A DNA stretch of 64,000 bases from Triticum aestivum (taxonomy: Eukaryota; Streptophyta; Magnoliopsida; Poales; Poaceae), in assembly GCF_018294505.1 (NCBI RefSeq), contig NC_057795.1, positions 228,760,643 to 228,824,642 on the forward strand, read 5' to 3'. The notes under the pieces are model-generated. The model ran no database searches. It was not told the origin of the DNA and worked only from the letters and a program-made list of their open reading frames with translations. Each line of letters opens with the position of its first letter. Within the stretch, counting starts at the first letter, position 1. This document shows, one piece after another, positions 8,883 to 20,649 of the stretch. Made by a program: the position numbers and the translations under genes.

Positions 8883-9953
8883 CTAGAACTCGTGCTCAGT
8901 GGACTCGTCATCATCGTGACAATCATCATCTCCTTCTTCCTTGTCGCTGCCTCGAGCAGGCCTCTCTTGTTGCTTATCTTTGCTACGGCGACCTCCTTGG
9001 TCGTGGCGCTTCTTGTCGGATCCGTCTGCACCATCCTGGCCCTCCTCTTTGTCTTGTCTTTCATACTCAGTCCTCTGCTTCTCCATCAGCTGCTCAACTT
9101 GATGGCCGTTTTGGAGATCATGGCCTTTGGTGCGGTGAATCTTGCAATATTGCTTGTCGGAGCCCTCTGGCTTGCCGGCAGCCGCCAAAGCTCTACATGT
9201 GTTACACCCGGCAATATCCTTGCCAGGGTCGTCAACCTTGGCCTTCTTAGCGGTAGCGTGGTCGCCGGTTTCCTCAACGGCAAGCACGGTCTTTCCCTTG
9301 CGCTTCCTGCATCGCCGACCCTTCTTTGCCGGGGCGACGATGTCTTCATCTTTAGAGTCACTTCCCGGGTCGGCATCTTCGCCGGGGTACTTTCTTCCTT
9401 CTTCAGCTCGGGCACACCTTTCGGCCAAAACATAAAGCTCGGCAACATCCGCAACCTTGTTCATCGCCAGTTCTTCACGCATCTTACGATTGTGCATGTT
9501 CTCATGGAACACGCTAATGACAATGGCGGGATGAACATCTGGGATGTTGTATTGCACCCGGCTGATTCTCTGTATGTATTTGCGCAAATATTCACCATCC
9601 TTCTGATGGATGACGTGCAAATCACTCGCCTGGCCAGGAGCTACGTGGCCTCCAGTAAAGGCGCCAACAAACTCGTGGCACATATCCGACCAAGTGGAGT
9701 TGGAATCTACTAGTAGGTGCATCAGCCATGACCTGATGTTGGGCTTGAGCACCAATGGGAAATACTTGGCGAGCATCTTACCATCCTGAGCCCTGGCAGC
9801 TTTCATCGCAATGGTGTAAACACTCAAGAACTCGGACGGATGAGTCTTGCCATCATAGCTCTCCGGGATCTCTGTTTTGAACGTGCGGGTTGTGGGCCAC
9901 TCGAACTGCCCCAACTCACGGGTGAATGTTGGACAGGTTATTGCGTAAGGCAA
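8883..9953 (-). pseudogene. Gag main domain of Tat element
   Basis: A 356-aa minus-strand frame with a retrotransposon gag (capsid) domain at about 15-185: WPTTRTFKTEIPESYDG, YFPLVLKPNIRSWLMHL, WSDMCHEFVGAF, LHVIHQKDGEYLRKYIQR. A basic region follows (KKGRRCRKRKGK), then a zinc-knuckle-like segment C250xxC253 and C270xxH273...H278, in which the expected final Cys is Gly (QNGHQ). The tail is charged. Gag packages element RNA into virus-like particles. A 331-codon ORF on the opposite strand is a shadow of this charged sequence. Confidence 0.87.
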
Positions 9954-10885
9954 ATCACCAAAATCCCCTGGTGCAGGCTTGTATGCAGTGGGCCCTGCTC
10001 GCCTATCAGACTGATGGCGTGCTTCCTGTCGCTGCTCGATGGTGGTTCGACCGTCCTCCTTGAGCCGTTCCTGAAGAACTTGATGTTGGTCGCGACGGGC
10101 TTGGGGATCGGACGACGCCGTGGATATGTCGTCACGGACATCGATCTGACGAGCCGGCGACCGCCGTTGTCGTGGCGGAGGGAGTGCATCATGGTTGTGG
10201 TGCCCCCGGCCCTACCACTGTCAACACGAGCCGGCTCGGTTGTCTGGCACCGCAAAGGACTTGCCTCCTTGTGGCCATCACTGTTGGCATGGCAAATAAG
10301 GCTTTGGATAGCAGCCTTCCACTCATCTTGCTTCTATGTAGGAGGAGGAAAATCGAGGAGTAGCCGCGCTCGTGCCAATGCTTCTGCTCGCGTTGGCGGC
10401 AGCGACAAGCGCGAGGAATGGGAGGAGCTCGTACTTCTAACTATGTTAGAAGGAGTTCCATCACGATTCCACGGCCATGCACCTTTTTCACCAGCATCTT
10501 GGCGTGCATGTCGGCCCTGCGCATCTTGAGAATGATGCCGAGGGCTCTTGCTGCAACGATGCCCGGGGTCACCAGCGTCGCGGCGCTACTCGTCACGCAT
10601 GACCTGGGAGGGCCGTGGTGTGTGTGTTGGCGAGGTGGTCTTCCTACCCTTGGAGGTCCCCGCAGTGCCCGTAGGCAGCACATGTCCGTCATTCGATGCG
10701 GCAGCATGTGGATCGTCGTCGCTTCTACGGACGACGCCGCTCGCCTGGCTTGTGGTATCAGGATGATGCGGATGGTCTTGATCTCCTCCGCCACCAGTGT
10801 CTGCCCCATCGCCTATTCGCGCTGGCACGGGCAGACCAGCTCCAGACGAACCGATCTCTATGATCGTCTTCTTCTTCGGAGCCAT
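9954..10885 (-). pseudogene. Gag N-terminal region, broken
   Basis: The minus-strand ATG at 10885 begins MAPKKKTIIEIGSSGAG, a credible gag start. It lies just inside the leader that contains TTTGGCGCGCCA on the minus strand (about 10950-10961). The frame is lost at 10586. A second frame, 10255-9938, rich in Arg/Ser, leads into the main gag domain. The sequence is low complexity and poorly conserved, as usual for this part of Tat gag. The breaks suggest at least two frameshifts. Confidence 0.6.
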
Positions 10886-11552
10886 GGTGATGAAAAGACT
10901 GACGTACTAACTACTAGACCAGATTTTCACAACTTTTATGCCTCCTACATGGCGCGCCAAAGATGTCGGGGAAACGACACCCATGGGATCACGAGGATCC
11001 CTTCTATGGTTGGCGAGGAGAGAGTTGCGCAATAAGCAGGTCTGGTGGTCACCACGAGGGGTTTTAACCCAGGTTCGGGCCGCTGAGCAGCGTAAAACCC
11101 TAGTTCTGCTCTTGGGTGTATATTTAGTGTTCTTGAGTTCTTAGACTAGCTGCTATGCATGCCTAGTACAAAAAGTCCGAATCCTTCTCCAGTAGGCCTC
11201 GGGCCTCCTTTCATACGTCAAAGGGGTCGCCACAGTGGCACACAGGAGGTGTAAAGTATCTATAGTGTAAAAGCTTATCGCTGACATCGTAGGACAAATG
11301 CATTTAATGCACTACTTACATGCCCTCCAACTTTATCGGGGATGGTAAAAGAAATCATACCATTCATCGCCGCCTCTCCTTCCCTTGACACGCGTCCAGG
11401 CTGACGAGTCGTGCAACACTAGGCTGGCTGGCTAGCCGCTGTGCTGGTGCGGTGGTAGAGTGTCCACAAAGATCTGCATGCTGCCACGTAGGCATCTGTC
11501 TAGTTGGCAAGATGGTTGTTGCGCTGGAACGGGCGTGAGGTGGCGAAAACCT
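10886..11552 (-). other. Leader (5' UTR) of Tat element
   Basis: The non-coding stretch between gag and the 5' LTR. It contains an 18-bp copy (11464-11481) of a segment found in the LTR itself. A clean primer binding site next to the LTR was not recognised: the minus-strand sequence after the LTR reads AGGTTTTCGCCACCTCACGC and does not match a tRNA 3' end that I know. Confidence 0.55.
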
Positions 11553-11602
11553 TGTCGAGTGCAGGCCTGGCTGTGGCCCTGCAATTGTCCCCGGCAAGTG
11601 TC
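11553..11602 (-). repeat. 5' LTR of Tat element, part 1 (left of Angela)
   Basis: The first 50 bp of the LTR (TGTCGAGTGCAGGCCTGG...), matching 1762-1811. It is broken exactly in the centre of the first palindrome by Angela. The last five bases, GTGTC, are one side of the target duplication. Confidence 0.88.
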
Positions 11603-13347
11603 TGTTGGGGAACGTAGCAGAAATTCAAAATTTTCCTACGAATCACCAAGATCTATCTATGGAGAAACTAGCAACGAGAGAGAGGGGAGTGCATCTACAT
11701 ACCCTTGTAGATCGCTAAGCGGAAGCGTTCAAGAGAACGGGGTTGAAGGAGTCGTACTCGTCGTGATCCAAATCACCGGAGATCCTAGTGCCGAACGGAC
11801 GGCACCTCCGTGTTCAACACACGTACAGCCCGGTGACGTCTCCCATGCCTTGATACAGCAAGGAGAGAGGGAGAGGTTGAGGAAGACTCCATCCAGCAGC
11901 AGCACAACGGCGTGGTGGTGGTGGAGGAGCGTGGCAATCCTGCAGGGCTTCGCCAAGCACCTGCGGGAGAGGAGGAGGTGTCACGGGAGGGAGGGAGGCG
12001 CCAGGGCTTCAGGTGCGGCTGCCCTCCCTCCCCTGCACTATATATAGGGGCAAGGGAGAGGGGGAGGGCGCAGCCTTGCCCCTTCCTCCAAGGAAGGGGT
12101 GCGGCCAAAGGGGGGAGGAGTCCATCCTCCCCACGGCACCTCGGAGGTGCCTTCCCCTCTTAGGACTCTCCCCTCCCCAAGTCTCCTTGGCGCATGGGCC
12201 TCTTGGGGCTGGTGCCCTTGGCCCATATAGGCCAAGGCGCACCCCCTACAGCCCATGTGGCCCCCCGGGGCAGGTGGACCCCCCGGTGGACCCCCGGACC
12301 CCTTTCGGCACTCCCGGTACAATACCGATAAAGTGTGAAACTTTTCCGGCGACCAAAATAAGACTTCCCATATATAAATCTTTACCTTCGGACCATTCCG
12401 GAACTCCTCATGACGTCCGGGATCTCATCCGGGACTCCGAACAACATTTGGTAACCACATACAAACTTCCTTTATAACCCTAGCGTCATCGAACCTTAAG
12501 TGTGTAGACCCTACGGGTTCGGGAACCATGCAGACATGACCGAGACGTTCTCCGGTCAATAACCAACAGCGGGATCTGGATACCCATGTTGGCTCCCACA
12601 TGTTCCACGATGATCTCATCGATGAACCACGATGTCAAGGACTCAATCGATCCCGTATACAATTCCCTTTGTCTAGCGGTATTGTACTTGCCCGACATTC
12701 GATCGTCGGTATCCCGATACCTTGTTCAATCTCGTTACCGGCAAGTCTCTTTACTCGTTCCGTAACACATCATCCCGTGATCAACCCCTTGGTCACATTG
12801 TGCACATTATGATGATGTCCTACCGAGTGGGCCCAGAGATACCTCTCCATTTACACGGAGTGACAAATCCCAGTCTCGATTCGTGCCAACCCAACAAACA
12901 CTTTCGGAGATACCTGTAGTGCACCTTTATAGCCACCCAGTTACGTTGTGACGTTTGGTACACCCAAAGCATTCCTACGGTATCCGAGAGTTGCACAATC
13001 TCATGGTCTAAGGAAATGATACTTGACATTAGAAAAGCTTTAGCATACGAACTACATGATCCTTGTGCTAGGCTTAGGATTGGGTCTTGTCCATCACATC
13101 ATTCTCCTAATGATGTGATCCCGTTATCAATGGCATCCAATGTCCATGGTCAGGAAACCGTAACCATCTATTGATCAACGAGCTAGTCAATCAGAGGCTT
13201 ACTAGGGACATGGTGTTGTCTATGTATCCACACATGTATCTGAGTTTCCTATCAATACAATTATAGCATGGATAATAAACGATTATCATGAACAAGGAAA
13301 TATAATAATAACTAATTTATTATTGCCTCTAGGGCATATTTCCAATA
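11603..13347 (-). repeat. 3' LTR of Angela element
   Basis: A 1745 bp LTR. TATATATA at 12039-12046 is the LTR promoter TATA box (minus strand), inside a GC-rich region. On the minus strand it is preceded by CAAGTGGGAGAC, the Copia polypurine tract (plus strand 13348-13359). It aligns with 18476-20216 with scattered substitutions and small indels. Confidence 0.93.
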
Positions 13348-14409
13348 GTCTCCCACTTGCACTAGAGTCAATAATCTAGTTCACATCGCCATGTGATTAA
13401 CACTCACAGGTCACATCGCCATGTGACCAACATCCAAAGAGTTTACTAGTGTCATTAAACTAGTTCACATCATCATGTGATTAAGACTCAATGAGTTCTG
13501 GGGTTTGATCATGTTTTGCTTGTGAGAGAGGTTTTAGTCAACGGGTCTTCAACATTCAGATCTGTATGTATTTCGCAATTCTCTATGTCATATTGTAAAT
13601 GCTGCTTCCACGCTCCACTTGAAGCTATTCCAAATGGTTGCTCCACTATACGTATCCGGTTTGCTACTCAGAGTCATTCGGATAGGTGTTAAAGCTTGCA
13701 TCGTCGTAACCCTTTACGCCGAACTCTTTATCACCTCCATAATTGAGAAATAAATCCTTATTACTCCAAGGACAATTTTGACCGCTATCTGGTGATCCAC
13801 TCCTTGATCACCTTTGTACCCTCTTGCCAGACATGTGGCAAGGCACACATCAGGTGCGGTACATAGCATAGCATACTATAGAGCCTATGTCTGAAGCATA
13901 GGGGACGTCCTTCGTCCTTTCTCTCTTTTCTGCCGTGGTCGAGCTTTAACTCTTAACTTCATACCTTACAACTCAGGCAAGAACTCCTTCTTTGACTGAT
14001 CCATCTTGAACTCCTTCAAGATCACGTCAAGGTATGTGCTCATTTGAAAGTACCATTAAGCGTTTTGATCCATCCTCATAGATCTTGATGCTCAATGTTC
14101 AAGTAGCTTAATCCAGGTTTTCACTTGAAAAACACTTTTCAAATAACCCTATATGCATTCCAGAAATTCTACATCATTTCTGATCAATAATATGTCAACA
14201 ACATATACTCATCAGAAATTCTATAGTGCTCCCACTCACTTCTTTGGAAATACAAGTTTCTCATAAACTTTGTATAAACCCAAAATCTTTGATCATCTTA
14301 TCAAAGTGTACATTCCAACTCCGAGATGCGTACTCCAGTCCATGGAAGGATCGCTGGAGCTAGCATACCTTTTAGCATCCTTAGGATCGACAAAACCTTT
14401 CTGATTGTA
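13348..14409 (-). pseudogene. Angela RNase H region, decayed
   Basis: No long ORF remains. Short minus-strand stretches fit the C-terminal Copia RNase H region, for example the sequence encoding KGYDDASFNT near 13690-13720. The 3' end of the polyprotein is followed by the polypurine tract. Assignment rests on position and on these fragments. Confidence 0.55.
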
Positions 14410-15023
14410 TCACATACAACCTTTCCTTACGAAAACTGGTAAGGAAACTCGTTTTGACATCCATCTGCCAGATTTCATAAATGCAGCTAATGCTAACATG
14501 ATTCCGACGGACTTAAGCATCGCTACGGATGAGAAAATCTCATCGTAGTCAACTCCTTGAACTTGTGAAAAACTCTTCGCCACAAGTCGAGCTTCATAGA
14601 CGGTGACATTACCGTCCACGTCCGTCTTCTTCTTAAAGATCCATTTATCTCAATGGCTTGCCGATCATCGGGCAAGTCCACCAAAGTCCATGCTTTGTTT
14701 TGATACATGGATCCTATCTCGGATTTCATGGCTTCTAACCATTTGTCGGAATTTGGGCCCACCATCGCTTCTCCATAGCTCGTAGGTTCATTGTTGTCTA
14801 GCAACATGACCTTCAAGACAGGATTACTGTACCACTCTGAAGCAGTACGCATCCTTGTCACCCTACGAGGTACGGTAGTGACTTGATCCGAAGTTTCATG
14901 ATCACTATCATAAGCTTCCACTTCAATTGGTGTAGGTGCCACAGGAACAACTTCCTGTGCCCTGCTACACACTAGTTGTAGTGACGGTTCAATAACCATA
15001 TCAAGTCTCCACCATCCTCCCAC
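14410..15023 (-). pseudogene. Angela reverse transcriptase fragment
   Basis: Minus-strand frames 15023-14523 and 14619-14410. The first holds the linker before RT: EPTSYGEAMVGPNSDKWLEAMKSEIGSMYQNKAWTLVDLP is spread over about residues 77-116. The second gives YEARLVAKSFSQVQGVDYDE and IFSSVAMLKSVGIMLALAA, the Copia RT fingers region. The catalytic YVDD part is not recoverable. Frames are interrupted. Confidence 0.8.
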
Positions 15024-16523
15024 TCAACTTTTCGAGACAAACTTTTCCTCGAGAAAGGACCCGATTCAAGAAACAATCCCTATTGCTTTCGGATCTGAAT
15101 TAGGAGGTATACCCAACTGTTTTGGGTGTCCTATGAAGATACATTTTATCCGCTTTGGGTTTGAGCTTATCAACCTGAAACTTTTTCACATAAGCGTTGC
15201 AGCCCCAAACCTTTAAGAAATGACAGCTTAGGTTTCTCTGAACCATAGTTCATACGGTGTCATCTCAATGGAATTACATGGTGCCCTATTTAAAGTGAGT
15301 GCGGTTGTCTCTAATGCCTAACCCATGAACGATAGTGGTAATTCGATAAGAGACATCATGGTACGCACCATATCCAATAGGGTGCAACTATGATGTTCGG
15401 ACACACCATCACACTATGGTGTTCCAGGCGGTATTAATTGTGAAACAATTTCCACAATGTCTTAATTGCGTGCCAAAGCTCGTAACTCAGATACTCATCT
15501 CTATGATCATATCATAGACATTTTATCCTCTTGTCACAATGATCTTCAACTTCACTCTAAAATTACTTGAACCATTCAATAATTCAGACTTGTGTTTCAT
15601 CAAGTAAATATACTCAACATCTACTCGAATCATCTGTGAAGTAAGAACATAACGATATTCACTGCATGCCTCAGCACTCATTGGACTGCACACATCACAA
15701 TGTGTTACTTCCAACAAGTTGCTATCTTGTTCCATCTCACTGAAACGAGGCTTTTCAGTCATCTTGCCCATGTGGTATGATTTGCATATCTCAAGTGATT
15801 CAAAATCAAGTGAGTCTAAACGATCCATCTGCATGGAGTTTCTTCATGCGTATACACCAATAGACATGGTTCGCATGTCTCAAACTTTTCAAAAACGAGT
15901 GAGTCCAAAGATCCATCAACATGGAGCTTCTTCATGCGTTTTACACCAATATGACTTACATGGCAGTGCCACAAGTAAGTGGTACTATCATTACTATCTT
16001 ATATCTTTTGGCATGAAAATGTGTATCACTACGATCGAGATTCAATAAACCATTCCTTTTAGGTGCTAGACCATTGAAGGTATTATTCAAATAAACAGAG
16101 TAACCATTATTCTCCTTAAATGAATAACCGTATTGCGATAGACATAATCCAATCATGTCTATGCTCAACGCAAACACCAAATAACAATTATTTAGGTTTA
16201 ACACCAATCTCGATGGTAGAGGGAGCGAGCGATGCTTGATCACATCAACCTTGGAAACACTTCCAACACATATCGTCAGCTCACCTTTAGCTAGTCTCCG
16301 TTTATTCCGTAGCTTTTATTTCGAGTTACTAACACTTAGCAACCGAACCGGTATCTAATACCCTGGTGCTACTAGGAGTACTAGTAAAGTACACATTAAC
16401 ATAATGTATATCCAATATACTTCTATCGACCTTGCCAGCCTTCTTATCTACCAAGTATCTAGGGTAATTCTGCTCCAGTGGCTGTTCCCCTTATTACAGA
16501 AGCACTTAGTCTCGGGTTTGGGT
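15024..16523 (-). pseudogene. Angela integrase / pre-integrase remnant
   Basis: Minus-strand pieces 15834-15523 (DSLDFESLEICKSYHMGKMT and CDVCSPMSAEACSEYRYVLT, the region between pre-integrase and integrase core) and 16243-15956 (SQYGYSFKENNGYSVYLNN, the GAG-pre-integrase domain). Several stops and frameshifts separate them. The order relative to RT is Copia-type, with integrase before RT. Confidence 0.72.
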
Positions 16524-16951
16524 TCAACCTTGGGTTTCTTCACTGGAGCAGCAGCTGATTTGCCGTTTCATGAAGTATCCCTTCTTGCCCTTGCCCTTCT
16601 TGAAACTAGTGGTTTCACCAACCATCAACAATTGATGCTCCTTCTTGATTTCTACTTTCGCGGTGTCAAACATCGCGAATACCTCAAGGATCATCATATG
16701 TATCCCTGATATGTTATAGTTCATCACGAAGCTCTAGCAGCTTGGTGGCAATGACTTTGGAGAAACATCACTATCTCATCTGGAAGATCAACTCCCACTC
16801 GATTCAAGTGATTGTTGCACTCAGACAATCTGAGCACAAGCTCATCGATTGAGCTTTCTCCCTTAGTTTGCAGGCTAAGAAAATCGTCGGAGGTCTCATA
16901 CCTCTTGACGTGGGCACGAGCCTGAAATCCCAATTTCAGACCTCGAAACAT
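16524..16951 (-). pseudogene. Angela gag remnant
   Basis: Minus-strand frames 16951-16724 and 16727-16524: SDDFLSLQTKGESSIDELVLR and RLSECNNHLNRVGVDLPDEI belong to the Copia gag (UBN2-like) domain, followed by FDTAKVEIKKEHQLL and a Lys/Gly-rich stretch. The zinc knuckle is not intact. Confidence 0.7.
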
Positions 16952-18475
16952 CTCATATGTTCCGCGACGTTTCGAAAACGTCTTTGGTGCCTCTACTCTA
17001 AACCATTTAACTGAACTATCACGTAGTTATCAAAACGTGTATGTCCGATGTTCGCAACATCCACAGACGACATTTGGGGTTCAGCACACTGAGCGGTGCA
17101 TTAAGGACATAAGCTTTCTACTGTCCGCATAATCGCTACTATCAACTTTCAACTATATTTTCTCTAGGAACATATCTAAACAGTGGAACTAAAGCGCGAG
17201 CTTACGACATAATTTGCAAAGATCTTTTGACTATGTTCAGGATAATTAAGTTCATCTAATGAACTCCCACTCAGATAGACATCCCTCTAGTCATCTAAGT
17301 GATTACATGATCCGAGTCAACTAGGCCGTGTCCGATCATCACGTGAGACGGACTAGTCATCATCGGTGAACATCTTCATGTTGATCGTATCTACTATACG
17401 ACTCATGCTCGACCTTTCGGTCTCTTGTGTTCCGAGGCCATGTCTGTACATGCTAGGCTCGTCAAGTCAACCTAAGTGTTTCGCGTGTGTAAATCTGTCT
17501 TACACCCGTTGTATGTGAACGTAAGAATCCATCACACCCGATCATCACGTGGTGCTTAGAAACGACGAACTTTCGCAACGGTGCACAGTTAGGGGGAACA
17601 CTTTCTTGAAATTTTAATGAGGGATCATCTTATTTACTACCGTCGTTCTAAGCAAATAAGATGCATAAACATGATAAACATCACATGCAATCAAATAGTG
17701 ACATGATATGGCCAATATCATTTTGCTCCTTTTGATCTCCATCTTCGGGGCTCCATGATCATCATCGTCACCGGCATGACACCATGATCTCCATCATCAT
17801 GATCTCCATCATCGTGTCTCCATGAAGTTGTCTCGCCAACTTATTACTTCTACTACTATGGCTACCGGTTAGCAATAAAGTAAAGTAATTACATGGCGTT
17901 GTTCAATGACACGCAGGTCATACAATAAATAAAGACAACTCCTATGGCTCCTGCCGGTTGTCATACTCATCGACATGCAAGTCGTGATTCCTATTACAAG
18001 AACATGATCAATCTCATACATCACATATCATTCATCACATTCTTCTTGGCCATATCACATCACATAGCATACCCTGCAAAAACAAGTTAGACGTCCTCTA
18101 ATTGTTGTTTGCATGTTTTACGTGGCTGCTATGGGTTTCTAGCAAGAACGTTTCTTACCTACGCAAAACCACAACGTGATATGTCAATTGCTATTTACCC
18201 TTCATAAGGACCCTTTTCATCGAATCCGTTCCGACTAAAGTGGGAGAGACTGGCACCCGCTAGCCACCTTATGCACCAAGTGCATGTCAGTCGGTGGAAC
18301 CTGTCTCACGTAAGAGTACGTGTAAGGTCGGTCCGGGCCGCTTCATCCCACAATACCGTCGAAACAAGATTGGACTAGTAACGGTAAGCATATTGAACAA
18401 GATCAACGCCCACAACTACTTTGTGTTCTACTCGTGCAAAGAATCTACGCAATAGACCTAGCTCATGATGCCACT
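16952..18475 (-). other. Angela gag N-terminus and leader, decayed; PBS
   Basis: No usable ORF. A minus-strand primer binding site lies next to the 5' LTR at about 18455-18473: GGCATCATGAGCTAGG, a mutated form of the initiator-Met type TGGTATCAGAGC. A short imperfect repeat of CATGATCTCCATCAT occurs at about 17783-17822. Nothing else was recognised. Confidence 0.6.
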
Positions 18476-20216
18476 GTTGGGGAACGTAGCAGAAATTCAA
18501 AATTTTCCTACGATCACCAAGATCTATCTATGGAGAAACCAGCAACGAGGGAAGGAGAGTGCATCTACATACCCTTGTAGATCGCTAAGCGGAAGCGTTC
18601 AAGAGAACGGGGTTGAAGGAGTCGTACTCGTCGTGATCCAAATCACCGGAGATCCTAGTGCCGAACGGACGGCACCTCCGCGTTCAACACACGTACAGCC
18701 CGGTGACGTCTCCCATGCCTTGATCCAGCAAGGAGAGAGGGAGAGGTTGAGGAAGACTCCATCCAGCAGCAGCACAACGGCGTGGTGGTGGTGGAGGAGC
18801 GTGGCAATCCTGCAGGGCTTCGCCAAGCACCTGCGGGAGAGGAGGAGGTGTCACGGGAGGGAGGGAGGCGCCAGGGCTTCAGGTGCGGCTGCCCTCCCTC
18901 CCCTCCACTATATATAGGGGCAAGGGAGAGGGGGAGGGCGCAGCCTTGCCCCTTCCTCCAAGGAAGGGGTGCGGCCAAGGGGGGAAGGAGTCCATCCTCC
19001 CCAAGGCACCTCGGAGGTGCCTTCCCCTTTTAGGACTCTCCCCTCCCCAAGTCTCCTTGGCGCATGGGCCTCTTGGGGCTGGTGCCCTTGGCCCATATAG
19101 GCCAAGGCGCACCCCCTACAGCCCATGTGGCCCCCCGGGGCAGGTGGACCCCCCCGGTGGACCCCCGGACCCCTTTCGGCACTCCCGGTACAATACCGAT
19201 AAAGTGCGAAACTTTTCCGGCGACCAAAATAAGACTTCCCATATATAAATCTTTACCTCCGGACCATTCCGGAACTCCTCGTGACGTCCGGGATCTCATC
19301 CGGGACTCCGAACAACATTCAGTAACCACATACAAACTTCCTTTATAACCCTAGCGTCATCGAACCCTAAGTGTGTAGACCCTACGGGTTCGGGAACCAT
19401 GCAGACATGACCCAGACGTTCTCCGGTCAATAACCAACAGCGGGATCTGGATACCCATGTTGGCTCCCACATGTTCCACGATGATCTCATCGGATGAACC
19501 ACGATGTCAAGGACTCAATCGATCCCGTATACAATTCCCTTTGTCTAGCGGTATTGTACTTGCCCGAGATTCGATCGTCGGTATCCCGATACCTTGTTCA
19601 ATCTCGTTACCGGCAAGTCTCTTTACTCGTTCCGTAACACATCATCCCGTGATCAACCCCTTGGTCACATTGTGCACATTATGATGATGTCCTACCGAGT
19701 GGGCCCAGAGATACCTCTCCGTTTACACGGAGTGACAAATCCCAGTCTCGATTCGTGCCAACCCAACAGACACTTTCGGAGATACCTGTAGTGCACCTTT
19801 ATAGCCACCCAGTTACGTTGTGACGTTTGGTACACCCAAAGCATTCCTACGGTATCCGGGAGTTGCACAATCTCATGGTCTAAGGAAAAGATACTTGACA
19901 TTAGAAAAGCTTTAGCATACGAACTACGATCTTTGTGCTAGGCTTAGGATTGGGTCTTGTCCATCACATCATTCTCCTAATGATGTGATCCCGTTATCAA
20001 TGACATCCAATGCCCATGGTCAGGAAACCGTAACCATCTATTGATCAACGAGCTAGTCAATAGAGGCTTACTAGGGACATGGTGTTGTCTATGTATCCAC
20101 ACATGTATCTGAGTTTCCTATCAATACAATTATAGCATGGATAATAAATGATTATCATGAACAAGGAAATATAATAATAACTAATTTATTATTGCCTCTA
20201 GGGCATATTTCCAACA
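18476..20216 (-). repeat. 5' LTR of Angela element
   Basis: A 1741 bp LTR starting TGTTGGGAACGTAGCAG and ending CATATTTCCAACA. The TATA box TATATATA is at 18909-18916 (minus strand). On an intact element this copy would drive transcription toward lower coordinates. Confidence 0.93.
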
Positions 20217-20649
20217 AAGTCTTCCCGGGGGCCTCGCAGTCGTCCCTGGCAAGGCCCTTGCCAGGGGTCTTCGTTCTCTGGTCCCCACGTAGACCTACAG
20301 GCCATTAGTCTTCACAAAGTTTTGCATGCTACTATGCACGCGTCCCCAAGCCTTGGCCTTGACGTTCTTGATGATGTCAGAGCTCTCAACCTCAAGGGTG
20401 ATGGCCGTTCTGGTGCTTCATGGGATGCCCCGGCAAGGAGCTTGCCGGGGCCACGCAAGCCGCCCCGGCAAGGATGTTGCTGGGGAGGTCCAGCTTGTCT
20501 TCTGCTCTCTGTTCACTGTCTTGAATGTTGTCTTGGTCGTCTTGTATCTCTCCTTCCACTGCCCCGCCAAGCCTTCCCGCAGGGTTCGCTACAACTGCCC
20601 GTGCAAAAGTAAGGGGTACGGGAAAGGCCCATACTTTTGTACACCGACA
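20217..20649 (-). repeat. 5' LTR of Tat element, part 2 (right of Angela)
   Basis: The remainder of the Tat LTR, aligning with 1807-2238. It starts with the right half of the Angela target duplication (AAGTC) and ends CCGACA. It includes a palindrome at 20427-20451 (11-bp arms GCCCCGGCAAG/CTTGCCGGGGC, 3-nt loop). Confidence 0.9.

Larger units (their letters stand above)
11603..20216 (-). mobile_element. Angela-type Ty1/Copia retrotransposon, full length but degenerate
   Basis: An 8.6 kb element with 1.74 kb LTRs at both ends, LTR ends TGTTGG and CCAACA (the left copy is mutated to CCAATA), and a 5.1 kb internal region coding on the minus strand. The LTR is recognised as Angela/BARE/WIS-like. 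The target duplication is GTGTC on the left and AAGTC on the right. Both differ by one base from GAGTC, which is what the uninterrupted LTR copy has at 1807-1811, so this is a decayed 5-bp duplication. Coding content is RNase H, RT, integrase/pre-integrase and gag remnants, all with many stops. Confidence 0.93.
1762..20649 (-). mobile_element. Tat-lineage Ty3/Gypsy LTR retrotransposon, interrupted by Angela
   Basis: A minus-strand Gypsy element. The 3' LTR is at 1762-2238 and the 5' LTR is split between 11553-11602 and 20217-20649 by an Angela insertion. Reading on the minus strand, the order is gag, protease, RT, RNase H, a second RNase H, integrase, a long 3' region, LTR. The second RNase H domain, integrase with a GPY motif and a long 3' region holding an antisense ORF are typical of the Tat group (Ogre/Retand/Grande relatives). 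Without Angela it would be about 10.3 kb. All ORFs carry frameshifts or stops, so it is not autonomous now. LTR ends are TGTCGG and CCGACA. The 5-bp flanks (AAACT and CATCT) do not match. The family may be Fatima-like, judging from LTR length only; this was not checked. Confidence 0.9.

Noticed and set aside
8718..9713. 331-codon plus-strand ORF with many hydrophobic, membrane-like stretches
   Set aside because: It is the exact antisense of the charged gag and zinc-knuckle region on the minus strand; reverse complement of Lys/Glu/Asp codons gives Leu/Phe/Val-rich sequence. No family resemblance.
9840..10529. 229-codon plus-strand ORF
   Set aside because: Antisense of the gag N-terminal region of the Tat element; GC-rich composition explains the open frame.
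10950..10961. GGCGCGCC near gag as a possible primer binding site of the Tat element
   Set aside because: It lies about 600 bp from the LTR, so it cannot be the primer site; treated as part of the leader.
11785..12477. Pro/Gly/Arg-rich ORFs in both strands, repeated at 18655-19348 and 48382-48798
   Set aside because: They lie in the GC-rich part of Angela-type LTRs and shift with each LTR copy; not genes.
17783..17822. Short CATGATCTCCATCAT repeats as a possible CRISPR-like or regulatory array
   Set aside because: Only two to three imperfect copies without spacers, inside a decayed Angela leader; a simple sequence repeat.
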